This document shows positions 24,884 to 31,271 of a stretch of DNA of 31,271 bases, piece after piece. Every line of letters starts with the position of its first letter. Within the stretch, counting starts at the first letter, position 1. Under the pieces are notes generated by a model that was given only the letters and a program-made list of their open reading frames with translations, ran no database searches and was not told the DNA's origin. The position numbers and the translations under genes were made by a program. This DNA comes from JBGSYN01 sp041750975 (lineage in GTDB: Bacteria; Pseudomonadota; Alphaproteobacteria; Geminicoccales; Geminicoccaceae): positions 1-31,271 of the forward strand of contig JBGSYN010000193.1 in NCBI GenBank assembly GCA_041750975.1, in the 5' to 3' direction.

Positions 24884-25351
24884 ATGATCGCCGATGTGAT
24901 GATGGCAAAGGCTGAGACTGTTCTTGTCGATGACGATCTTGAGGAAGTTCTGGACCGTATGGCATCCTCGGATTTACCGGCCATAGTGGCACTCGACGGC
25001 ACAAGCTTCGCCGGTGTGATCACGCGAGTCGACGTGCAACGAGCCATCGAGGATGGAGCCGATACCGAAACGGTGACGGTTCGCGCTATTGCCATGGATG
25101 AGCAACGTCATTGCAGGATGCGCGACGATGATGCCACAGCGCTTGCCACGATGGACGCCACATCGAGCGATTGGCTGGCTGTCTTCGACGAGGCCGATGC
25201 ATTGCAGGGCCTCGTGGAACGTGGCAAGCTTCAAGGCCACGGCGCGGGCGCCAGGCCGCGACCGAATCCCGCACTCGATGGAGCAAGCGATCAGGATTCC
25301 GAAAACCCGGGATTGAGCGTCCACGATATGGAGCCAAAACTGACCGACTGA
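24884..25351 (+). CDS. CBS-domain protein
   Basis: This is a small cytoplasmic protein of 155 residues. Its N-terminal 130 or so residues look like a divergent CBS pair: VMMAKAETVLVDDDLEEVLDRM then LPAIVALDGTSFAGVITRVDV, followed by a weaker second half ending DALQGLVERGKL. CBS pairs bind adenosine nucleotides or other small ligands and regulate partners. The last 30 residues are polar and probably disordered. ATG 24884 has GGAG at 24873-24876 with 7-nt spacing and is preferred over an upstream ATG at 24863. The next gene follows 47 nt later on the same strand. No partner enzyme is fused, so the function is unknown. Confidence 0.75.
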   Translation: MIADVMMAKAETVLVDDDLEEVLDRMASSDLPAIVALDGTSFAGVITRVDVQRAIEDGADTETVTVRAIAMDEQRHCRMRDDDATALATMDATSSDWLAVFDEADALQGLVERGKLQGHGAGARPRPNPALDGASDQDSENPGLSVHDMEPKLTD

Positions 25352-25398
25352 TCGCGCAACCTCATGAATGCGCTTGGTCGACAAGGTGAGGATCGAGA

Positions 25399-25674
25399 AT
25401 GAATTCGAAATCCGATGAAAAATCTCTGGACATGGCGGAGGCCCTTACCGATCCGGCGAAAGTGTTCGATCATCCGGTGGACGTCTTGACGCAGCCGGGC
25501 CTGGATAGCGACCAGCGCCGGGCGATCCTCGAGCGTTGGCTCTATGACGCACGCGAACTTGCCGTCGCCGAAGAAGAAGGAATGGGAGGCGGCGAGATTC
25601 CCCTCACGGAAAGAATAGCGAAAGCGTTGCAAACGCTCGACGGCGAGCCGACGACGCCTGCACACAAGCAATAA
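25399..25674 (+). CDS. Small conserved-looking hypothetical protein
   Basis: The protein has 91 residues, is acidic and soluble, with no signal or membrane segment. A central stretch resembles short alphaproteobacterial proteins of unknown function: a DP-VFDHP-DVL-PGL segment, then helical RRAILERWLYDARELAVAEEEGM. The start ATG 25399 has GAGG at 25388-25391. It follows the CBS gene by 47 nt on the same strand and ends two bases from the stop of the convergent histidine kinase. I do not know its function. Good codon use and a clear ribosome-binding site support it being real. Confidence 0.7.
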   Translation: MNSKSDEKSLDMAEALTDPAKVFDHPVDVLTQPGLDSDQRRAILERWLYDARELAVAEEEGMGGGEIPLTERIAKALQTLDGEPTTPAHKQ

Positions 25675-25676
25675 AA

Positions 25677-26447
25677 CTAAAGCTGCGGCCTGCGCGGCAG
25701 CGCGACACAGAAAGTGACGCCGCTGCCGTTCCTCGTATCCTCGATCCAGATCCTGCCGCCGATTCGCGTGGCTGCCCGTCGCGCGATCGCCAGTCCCATG
25801 CCACTGCCCCCGCCCTGCTCCCGCGATTTGAGCGTGGTCAGCGGCGCAAAGACTTTACCACGGAATTCTTTGGCAATACCCGGGCCATTATCCGTTACTC
25901 GGAAAATATATTCCTTGTCTCGACTTACCGCGTCTATTTCGATTTTGGGGCTGTCTTCTTGTTGATTTTCTATGGCGTTAATAATCATATTGCGAAATAT
26001 CAGGTCGAATGCCGCAGGCGATGTCCGCAAGCTTGGAAGGTTCTCCTGAATGGTAAGGGTCAGGCGGCGCTCGCACGACAGTGTCTCGGCTATTTCGTGA
26101 AGCCGTGAATGCGGCCTCACATCAACACTCTGCAGATGGTGATAGTCGGCACGTGAATAATTCAGGAGGTCGGCGACCATACGCTGCAGGATCGCAGCTC
26201 GGCGCTTGATGGCATCGACCGTTTTCTGGCCGTCGTCGTCAAGCTGCCCGGAGAGATCGTGGCTTAGGCGATCGGCGAGGAATTGGATGCCGCGCAACGG
26301 TGCTCTCAGCTCATGCGAAATCGTTTGCGCATATTCCCGGATTTCGTCGTCGGTCTGATCGGAAGCCCGCTGTTTCGCCGATACCAGCCCGATTGCGGCC
26401 AGAATCTTATAGAGAAGGCTCGTGCAATACGCAGGCTCGAACGGCAT
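25677..26447 (-). CDS. Orphan cytoplasmic histidine kinase
   Basis: The 256-residue protein consists almost only of the kinase core. The phospho-acceptor is His45 in SHELRAPLRGI. A dimerisation helix runs to about residue 105. The ATPase domain has an N-box (NMIINAIENQ, 153-162), G1 DNGPGIA (186-192) and G2 GGSGMGLAIAR (213-223). The arrangement resembles the output half of phytochrome-type kinases. The first 30 residues hold a mildly hydrophobic YCTSLLYKILAAIGLV, too weak to call a membrane anchor. No PAS, GAF or sensor domain and no neighbouring response regulator are present. It must be paired elsewhere and sense through a partner or its short N-terminus. AGGGA precedes ATG 26447 by 5 nt. 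Confidence 0.9.
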   Translation of the reverse strand: MPFEPAYCTSLLYKILAAIGLVSAKQRASDQTDDEIREYAQTISHELRAPLRGIQFLADRLSHDLSGQLDDDGQKTVDAIKRRAAILQRMVADLLNYSRADYHHLQSVDVRPHSRLHEIAETLSCERRLTLTIQENLPSLRTSPAAFDLIFRNMIINAIENQQEDSPKIEIDAVSRDKEYIFRVTDNGPGIAKEFRGKVFAPLTTLKSREQGGGSGMGLAIARRAATRIGGRIWIEDTRNGSGVTFCVALPRRPQL

Positions 26448-26524
26448 GATCGTCCCTGAGACACAGCAGCACGGCCAGATTGAAATAAATCTCCCAATTA
26501 TTCAACTATAAATGGAAAATAGCC

Positions 26525-26541
26525 CGGAGCCCAGGGCTCCG
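26525..26541 (-). terminator. Terminator of the LivK-like gene
   Basis: CGGAGCCC (26525-26532) and GGGCTCCG (26534-26541) form a compact stem just past the LivK-like stop. On the minus strand a T-rich stretch (CTATTTTCCATTTATAG) follows. This fits an intrinsic terminator before the histidine kinase gene. Confidence 0.7.
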
Positions 26542-26569
26542 AGCCATCCATAATCCGAGACTTAAGCGT

Positions 26570-27799
26570 CTATTGTAGCAGCTCTACGGTCACCAACTCT
26601 CCGTCCTGAACGGCCCAATACTCGAAGGTCCCGGAAACGTCGCCGTTCTCGTCGAAATCCTGCGCGCCGGCGGCGCCCTCGTAATTGATGTCCTGACCGT
26701 CGGCGATCAGTTGTTTGGCCTTCTCGAATTCGCCTGGATAGATGACTTCGCCGGGCGCATTCGCGACCTCGCGAATGGCATCGCGAACAGCCGTGCCGTC
26801 GGTCGAGCCTGCCTTCTCGATGGCGAGTGCTATGATCATGCCCGCATCGTAAGCCGAATCGATGAAGGGCAGCGGCGGCAATTCGCCGTATGCCTCTTCA
26901 TATTGCGAGGCGAAGGCTTCAGCGGCCTCGCTTTCGGCGGCCTTGGGCGCGGTCCCGAACGTCCCATTCATGAAATCCGCGCCGATATCGGACATCAATT
27001 GCGTGGTCTTCATCCCATCGGTGAAGACGAAGGATTCGAAAAAGCCCTCTTCCAGTGCCTGCCTGAGGATCAAGAGGCCGCCATCGTCGGGGTAGGCGAT
27101 CAACAAGAGCGCGTCGGCGTCACCGCCAGCAAGATTGGACAGTTCGCCGCGATAGGAGGCCTTGTTGGGCTCGAATGCCGAACTCCCCGTGATCTCGCCG
27201 CCGGCTTCGGTGAAGCTCGCCTCGAAGGCTTCGGCTAGACCCTGACCATAGTCGTTGTTGACATAGAGGACGGCGACCTTGCTCAGATCCTGATCCATGA
27301 CGAGCCTGCCGAGGACAATGCCCTGGCCGGCATCGGATGGCACGGTGCGGAACAAGAAGTCCTTATCGTCGAGCGTCGTGATCGTTGGCGCCGTCGAGGC
27401 GTTGGAGATCTGGGGAACGCCCTGAACACTGGTAACGCTGGTGGCCACCGGGATCGTATTCCCCGAGGACAAAGCCCCGAATATGGCCGCGACACCGTCG
27501 ACCGAAATCAGCTTTTGCGCGGCGTCGATTGCCGGCTGCGACTTTGTCTGCGTATCGCCGACCACGACTTCGAGGTCGCCGCCCAGCACACCGCCTGCGG
27601 CATTCACCTGATCCGCCGCCAGTTGCAAGCCGTTGAGCGAACTCTCGCCATAGGCCTGCAACCCGCCGGTCAGAGGAATGAGTGCCCCGACCTTAGCACC
27701 CTGCGCCAAAGCGCCGGTCGCCGAAAGGGCCAGGACGGACGTGGCCAGAAGCGCACTCTGCAAACCCGCACGCTTCGGAAATGAAAATAGCTTGGTCAT
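26570..27799 (-). CDS. LivK-type ABC substrate-binding protein (branched-chain amino acid family)
   Basis: This is a periplasmic binding protein of 409 residues. A Sec signal (MTKLFSFPKRAGLQSALLAT and following) is cut near ALA at 30-32. The mature start KVGALIPLTGGLQAYGESSLNGLQLAADQ is the type 1 periplasmic-binding fold of the HAAT family. ATG 27799 is preferred over 27820 because AGGAG lies 8 nt upstream of it. No permease or ATPase genes are nearby, so it is an orphan that must use a transporter encoded elsewhere or act as a sensor. Ligands in this family include amino acids, amides and urea-like compounds; no assignment is safe. It is divergent from an M20D amidohydrolase gene 140 nt away, which could share regulation. 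Confidence 0.92.
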   Translation of the reverse strand: MTKLFSFPKRAGLQSALLATSVLALSATGALAQGAKVGALIPLTGGLQAYGESSLNGLQLAADQVNAAGGVLGGDLEVVVGDTQTKSQPAIDAAQKLISVDGVAAIFGALSSGNTIPVATSVTSVQGVPQISNASTAPTITTLDDKDFLFRTVPSDAGQGIVLGRLVMDQDLSKVAVLYVNNDYGQGLAEAFEASFTEAGGEITGSSAFEPNKASYRGELSNLAGGDADALLLIAYPDDGGLLILRQALEEGFFESFVFTDGMKTTQLMSDIGADFMNGTFGTAPKAAESEAAEAFASQYEEAYGELPPLPFIDSAYDAGMIIALAIEKAGSTDGTAVRDAIREVANAPGEVIYPGEFEKAKQLIADGQDINYEGAAGAQDFDENGDVSGTFEYWAVQDGELVTVELLQ

Positions 27800-27939
27800 C
27801 TCATGCTCTCCTGTACGCAACCGCCATCATCGTCGGCAGCTCTTTTTGTCGTGACTGTTTTCTAGACTGGCTCAGGGGCGTGCAACAAGAGTGGAACCGC
27901 GCTAGATAGTGCCGGTAGCGCGCCCTTGAGGAAGATCTC

Positions 27940-29115
27940 ATGCCGATCATCAATCGAATCGCCGAATATCAGCAGGAACTAACGGCCTGGCGGCGTCATT
28001 TGCATCAGCATCCGGAACTCGCCTTCGAGGAGCACGAGACCGCCCGCTTCGTCGTCGAGAAGCTCGAATCCTTGGGTGTCGACGAGATCGCGACCGGTCT
28101 GGGCGGCACCGGGGTCGTGGCGACGATCAGGGCGGGCTCGAGCGACCGTCGGATCGGTCTGCGGGCGGATATGGACGCGTTGCCCATTCGCGAGGCGACC
28201 GGCCTGCCTTATGCCTCGAAATTCGACGGCAAAATGCATGCCTGCGGCCACGACGGCCATACGACAATGCTCTTGGGCGCGGCACGTTATCTCGCCGAAA
28301 CCCGAAATTTTGACGGCACCGTGCATTTGATCTTTCAGCCGGCCGAAGAGGGCCATGGCGGCGGACGGCGCATGGTCGAAGAGGGCTTGTTCGCGAAGTT
28401 CCCGGTGCAGGAAGTCTTCGGCATGCACAATTGGCCGAGCCTCGAACTGGGCCGGTTCGCGATGTGCCGCGACCGGTGCATGGCAGCGTCGGACGAAGTT
28501 CGCGTCACGATCAAGGGCCGCGGCTGTCATGCGGCCATGCCGCACCGGGGCCGCGATCCGATCCCGGCGGCACTCCTGATCACCCAGGCATTTCAAAGTA
28601 TCGTCGCCCGGGAAATCGATCCGCTCGACCTGGCCGTCATTTCGATCACACAGATCCACGCCGGCGACACCTATAACGTGGTTCCCGAAACAGCATTCCT
28701 CGACGGCACCGTCAGGACCTATCGGGAAGCCACCCGTCACCTGATCCGCGATCGCATGGCGGCCATCGTCGACGGTATCGCGCGGGCCCAGGGTCTCGAG
28801 GCTACGCTGGACTACCGTGACGGCTATCCACCGACCGTCAATACCGCTCGAGAGGCGGAACTCGGTGCCGATACCGCAGCCGAGATTGTCGGCGAGGAAC
28901 GGGTCGATCGCGAGCCCGAGCCGGTCATGGGTGCCGAGGATTTCGCCTATATGCTGAATGAACGGCCTGGCAGCTACATCTGGCTCGGCAATGGCGCGGT
29001 CGACGACCGCCAGGGCTTGCACAGCCCCTATTACGATTTCAATGATGAGGCGATCGGCTATGGAGTCAGCTATTGGGCGAAACTGGTCGAGCGCTTGATG
29101 CCGCGACAGAACTGA
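27940..29115 (+). CDS. M20D-family amidohydrolase (hippurate / N-acyl-amino-acid hydrolase type)
   Basis: This 391-residue cytoplasmic metallohydrolase releases amino acids from N-acyl or indole conjugates, as HipO and AbgA/Ilr1-type enzymes do. Metal ligands are Cys102 and His104 in HACGHDGH, Glu136/137 in QPAEEGHGG, a His in MHNWP, and a late His in GLHSPYYDFND. The opening LTAWRRHLHQHPELAFEEHET is the family hallmark. ATG 27940 has GAGGAAG at 27928-27934. It is divergent from the LivK-like gene. The specific amide substrate cannot be told from sequence alone. Confidence 0.92.
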   Translation: MPIINRIAEYQQELTAWRRHLHQHPELAFEEHETARFVVEKLESLGVDEIATGLGGTGVVATIRAGSSDRRIGLRADMDALPIREATGLPYASKFDGKMHACGHDGHTTMLLGAARYLAETRNFDGTVHLIFQPAEEGHGGGRRMVEEGLFAKFPVQEVFGMHNWPSLELGRFAMCRDRCMAASDEVRVTIKGRGCHAAMPHRGRDPIPAALLITQAFQSIVAREIDPLDLAVISITQIHAGDTYNVVPETAFLDGTVRTYREATRHLIRDRMAAIVDGIARAQGLEATLDYRDGYPPTVNTAREAELGADTAAEIVGEERVDREPEPVMGAEDFAYMLNERPGSYIWLGNGAVDDRQGLHSPYYDFNDEAIGYGVSYWAKLVERLMPRQN

Positions 29116-29177
29116 CTGGTCGACGACAAGCTCGGAGTGGGCAAGTTAACGCTAGTTCTTTCAAAGACTTGCCAAAA

Positions 29178-29185
29178 TTAACCAT
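29178..29185 (+). promoter_or_regulatory. CtrA-type motif TTAACCAT
   Basis: TTAACCAT matches one of the two described Caulobacter CtrA motif forms. It lies in the 203-nt intergenic region upstream of the gene at 29319. A further TTAAC occurs at 29146-29150. Confidence 0.4.
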
Positions 29186-29267
29186 AGAGCGTCCAACTTT
29201 GAGAACGCAGCATCCTATGGGATGCAATTCCGTGGTCGTTTGATCATTGAGCGCAGCGCAGGTTACG

Positions 29268-29282
29268 TTAAGATCGGGTTAA
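29268..29282. promoter_or_regulatory. CtrA box TTAA-N7-TTAA
   Basis: TTAA at 29268-29271 and 29279-29282 are separated by exactly seven bases (GATCGGG), the full CtrA consensus. It ends 36 nt before ATG 29319, where CtrA could cover or sit near a -35 region. In GC-rich sequence two TTAA at this spacing are unlikely by chance, but binding is unproven. Confidence 0.6.
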
Positions 29283-29318
29283 GCGGCACAGGCACGACAC
29301 GGGACACGGCATAAAGAT

Positions 29319-29870
29319 ATGGAAAAAGAGCGCTATCCGGGCGAGCGACAGGGCCTGACCCTTTTTCTCGAGGAAATACGGCCAATCGTCGAAATCCAGC
29401 TCGGCAGGGTTTCGCTGCTCTATTCCGCCATCCGCAAGGCCCTGACATCGGGCACGCTGCACCACCTCCGCCATGCCCGCCATATCTTCAATTGCCTGCC
29501 GCGCGCCGCCAAGCAGCAGCTGTCGAAAGAGCTTGTCGCCCGGACCAACGTCATTCCGGATCACGAGCGCTTGCTGACGCATTACGACAGCACCGAGCCC
29601 ACGCCGTTTGTCTGCTTCGAACGAAGCGAAAGCGAAATCCACGACACCCATGTCAGCTATCGCCATGAACTGCCCGAACCGCAGGACGTGCGAGTGATGG
29701 TCAGACCCGGAACGCTACCCTCCACGGCGGCGATGAGCCTTAGACTGATCGCCGACACCATCGAGCGCGACCGGCGCGTCCTCTCCTCGCGCTACTGGCT
29801 GTCGCGCGACGAAGACGACGACAAGCCGGACGGCAGATCGCCACGTCGCGGCTATGGCGAGAGCGGCTGA
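29319..29870 (+). CDS. Uncharacterised protein, possible CtrA target
   Basis: The protein has 183 residues, is soluble and rich in charged residues, with no signal peptide or membrane helix. I recognise no domain. It has a helical first half (EIRPIVEIQLGRVSLLYSAI, then HHLRHARHIFNCLPRAAKQQ). A motif-like middle contains IPDHERLLTHYDS and FERSESEIHDTHVSYRHELP. A later helix is SLRLIADTIERDRR, and the tail is Arg/Asp-rich. The start ATG 29319 has only a poor upstream site (ATAAAGAT). Two CtrA-type motifs precede it. It converges with the trcR-like gene, leaving a 46-nt gap. Codon use matches its neighbours. A link to cell-cycle control is inferred from the CtrA motifs and location only. Confidence 0.75.
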   Translation: MEKERYPGERQGLTLFLEEIRPIVEIQLGRVSLLYSAIRKALTSGTLHHLRHARHIFNCLPRAAKQQLSKELVARTNVIPDHERLLTHYDSTEPTPFVCFERSESEIHDTHVSYRHELPEPQDVRVMVRPGTLPSTAAMSLRLIADTIERDRRVLSSRYWLSRDEDDDKPDGRSPRRGYGESG

Positions 29871-29916
29871 TCAGCTCGGCGACGTCGGCCCGACTAGGAT
29901 GGTTCCCCGCGGCGTC

Positions 29917-30495
29917 CTAGCCCGAGAGGTCAGCGTTGTAATCCGGTGCCCGCGGCAGGATCGCCTCCGGCCGCTCCTCTCTCGCCTTGGCGATCGCCTC
30001 CTCAAGCTCGATCTGCTGGCACAGCCCCAACAGCACCGGATCCCGCGGGCGAATTTCCTGGCTCTTCCAATGGGTTCGGTCGCGTACCGACTGCACGGTA
30101 TTCTTGGTCGTGCCCAGCAATTTGCAGACCTGCGGATCGCTGATCTCGGGGTGGTGACGCAACAACCAGGCGATTGCGTCCGGACGGTCCTGACGCTTCG
30201 AGAGCGGGGTGTAGCGCGGCGCCTTGCGTTTCGGCTGCTTGATGTCCAGCGCTGGCCGCGTGGTGATGTTGAGTTGCGCCTTCGGATCATGCTGGCAGCG
30301 GGCAATTTCCGAGCGTTCGAGAATCCCCGCACCTACCGGATCGAGCCCACGCACGCCGGTCGCCACTTCGCCATCGGCAATGCCTTTCACCTCAAGGTGA
30401 TGCAGGCCGCAGAATGCGGCGATCTGCTCGAAGGTCAGGCTGGTATTGTCGACAAGCCAGACAGCCGTCGCCTTCGGCATCAAGGGTTTATCCAT
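29917..30495 (-). CDS. trcR: DUF1013 protein, cell-cycle transcriptional regulator TrcR type
   Basis: The 192-residue protein opens MDKPLMPKATAVWLVDNTSL and continues TFEQIAAFCGLHHLEVKGIADGE, the diagnostic N-terminus of the alphaproteobacterial DUF1013 family. A second conserved block includes RYTPLSKRQDRPDAIAWLLRHHPEI. It is followed by an HTH-like segment (about 119-145, VCKLLGTTKNTVQSVRDRTHW). Databases name this family TrcR, a cell-cycle transcriptional regulator. Two adjacent ATG codons are possible. GGAG lies only 3 nt before ATG 30498 but 6 nt before ATG 30495, so I chose 30495; the difference is one Met. A 39-residue upstream extension is Arg-rich and not family-like. It faces an uncharacterised gene carrying CtrA boxes. 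Confidence 0.88.
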   Translation of the reverse strand: MDKPLMPKATAVWLVDNTSLTFEQIAAFCGLHHLEVKGIADGEVATGVRGLDPVGAGILERSEIARCQHDPKAQLNITTRPALDIKQPKRKAPRYTPLSKRQDRPDAIAWLLRHHPEISDPQVCKLLGTTKNTVQSVRDRTHWKSQEIRPRDPVLLGLCQQIELEEAIAKAREERPEAILPRAPDYNADLSG

Positions 30496-30508
30496 CATTA
30501 TCTCCTTT

Positions 30509-30875
30509 CGCACGGGCGCCCGCCTGCGGTGCGCTCCGCGTTCCCGGTCGCTGACGCCACCGCAATTCGCAAACGTCCTGTCACCATAAGTGGCGCAAGG
30601 CCGCCGCGTCTTCAATCGATGGGAACGACATGGTTGAGCCTGCCGTGCCCGCCCTCGGGCACGCGCTTACATCCGTCATAGAGCCCGCCTCGCCCCTCGC
30701 CAAGAACATTGAGGCCGCGCCGCAATCGTTCGAGCGGCACTCTGGCTCCTGGAGCACAGCCTGACGCCAGGTCTTCTCGGTCGGGCCGGGCAATGCTATA
30801 CGATGACGTCGGGGGTAAATGCGACGAACGACCATGCTCGCTTCAAGGGCTGACACAAAACCAAAGGAATAACCA
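30509..30875. other. Non-coding region between divergent trcR and the DUF533 gene
   Basis: These 367 nt should hold the promoters of both genes. The only structure I can support is a hairpin with 8-bp perfect arms (CGTGCCCG at 30644-30651, CGGGCACG at 30656-30663) and a CCCT loop. No T-run follows on either strand. A minus-strand open frame through the region (30581-30955) has low-quality sequence and overlaps the DUF533 start, so I do not call it. TATACGAT near 30796 is a possible -10, without a clear -35. I see no tRNA or known riboswitch. Confidence 0.45.
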
Positions 30876-31271
30876 ATGAGTTTCGGCAATATCATCGGGT
30901 CTCTGCTGCAGCAGGGCATGTCCGGCTCGACCCAGTCGCGCATGCACAATGCCACCGGCCGGCAGGGCCTCGGCGGTCACCAGGGCGGAGGGCTCGACAG
31001 CCTGATCAACAACTTCATGAACGCCGGCCAGGACGGCACCACAGGCCGCGACACCGCAGGCCGCGGCACCGGCAGTTCCGGCGGTCTGATGGGAGCCCTG
31101 ACCGGCGGCAGCGGCGGCAGTTCCGGCGGTCTGATGGGTACCCTGAGCGGACTTTTGGGCCAGGGAAAGCAGACCGCACGGCAGAATCCGACTATGGCCG
31201 CTGGCGGTCTCGGCGCCGTGGCCGGTGCCCTGCTCGGCGGCGCCAGCGGCGGCAGCTCGATGCGGGGTGCC
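30876..31271 (+). CDS. DUF533 / TerB-like protein, 5' part (cut by window end)
   Basis: The frame is open from ATG 30876 to the window edge, giving 132 residues. AAAGGA lies 8 nt upstream. The start MSFGNIIGSLLQQGMSG resembles the N-termini of DUF533 proteins (E. coli YebE-like), whose C-terminal half is a TerB-like helical domain lying beyond the window. A low-complexity Gly/Ser region contains the unit SSGGLMG twice, then GLGAVAGALLGGASGG, a small-residue hydrophobic stretch that may associate with membrane. The function of the family is poorly defined; it is often envelope-stress related. Confidence 0.75.
   Translation, partial: MSFGNIIGSLLQQGMSGSTQSRMHNATGRQGLGGHQGGGLDSLINNFMNAGQDGTTGRDTAGRGTGSSGGLMGALTGGSGGSSGGLMGTLSGLLGQGKQTARQNPTMAAGGLGAVAGALLGGASGGSSMRGA
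31071..31138 (+). repeat. Two direct copies of a 23-nt unit in the DUF533 gene
   Basis: The same 23 bases, starting GGCAGTTCCGGCGG and ending CTGATGGG, occur at 31071-31093 and 31116-31138. The period is 45 nt (15 codons), so the frame is kept. They encode GSSGGLMG. This is an in-frame low-complexity duplication that could vary in copy number between strains. Confidence 0.7.

Noticed and set aside
30622..30648. GGAAC-N17-CGTG as an EcfG promoter for the DUF533 gene
   Set aside because: The -10 element is imperfect, it lies about 230 nt from the start codon, and it overlaps a hairpin. The evidence is too weak.
30581..30955. Minus-strand 124-codon open frame between trcR and the DUF533 gene
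   Set aside because: It has no ribosome-binding site or family-like sequence, and it overlaps the well-supported start of the DUF533 gene.
1..31271. Mobile elements, CRISPR arrays, tRNA/rRNA genes, toxin-antitoxin or defence systems
   Set aside because: I looked on both strands and saw no transposase, integrase, regular spaced repeats, tRNA T-loop pattern or known defence domain.

Overview
The window is GC-rich, densely coded and looks chromosomal, from an alphaproteobacterium. The evidence is a DUF1013/TrcR-type cell-cycle regulator, CtrA-type boxes, a MaoC-Pta fusion with acetate kinase and FabI, and an N-acetylglutaminylglutamine amide (NAGGN) osmolyte locus. I see no insertion sequence, prophage, CRISPR array, tRNA or rRNA.

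Layout. (1) 1-109: the Gly/Arg/Pro-rich end of a truncated protein. (2) 179-1870, minus: formate-tetrahydrofolate ligase. (3) 2124-5727, plus: three genes that look like an accessory pathway. They are an EPSP-synthase-like protein whose core catalytic acids appear replaced, a PhyH-type Fe(II)/2-oxoglutarate dioxygenase overlapping its end, and an EgtB-type sulfoxide synthase without an EgtD partner in the window. This is the best candidate here for an undescribed system. (4) 10582-5740, minus: a compact five-gene unit of MaoC-phosphotransacetylase, acetate kinase, FabI, an exported serine hydrolase and a small Cys-containing membrane protein. (5) 10719-11861, plus: nagA.

(6) 23416-12051, minus: a run of nine genes. 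First come the NAGGN genes (asparagine-synthetase-like amidotransferase, GNAT/ATP-grasp ligase, M42 hydrolase). Then comes a peptide-type ABC importer (binding protein, DppB, a DppC-DppD fusion, DppF), ending with an M20 N-carbamoyl-amino-acid/allantoate amidohydrolase. A strong hairpin separates the binding-protein gene from dppB. (7) 23652-25674, plus: a CaCA-family exchanger with a possible general-stress (EcfG) promoter and a clear terminator, a CBS-domain protein and a short conserved-looking protein. (8) 25677-27799, minus: an orphan cytoplasmic histidine kinase and a LivK-type binding protein. (9) 27940-29115, plus: an M20D amidohydrolase. (10) 29116-31271: an uncharacterised gene behind two CtrA-type motifs, a convergent trcR, and the start of a DUF533 protein cut by the window edge.

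The nine-gene run probably makes and turns over a dipeptide osmolyte and imports peptide-like compounds. The acetate/FabI unit links acyl-phosphate and acyl-ACP metabolism. Family calls rest on motifs read by eye. Residue-level claims about lost catalytic positions need an alignment to confirm.
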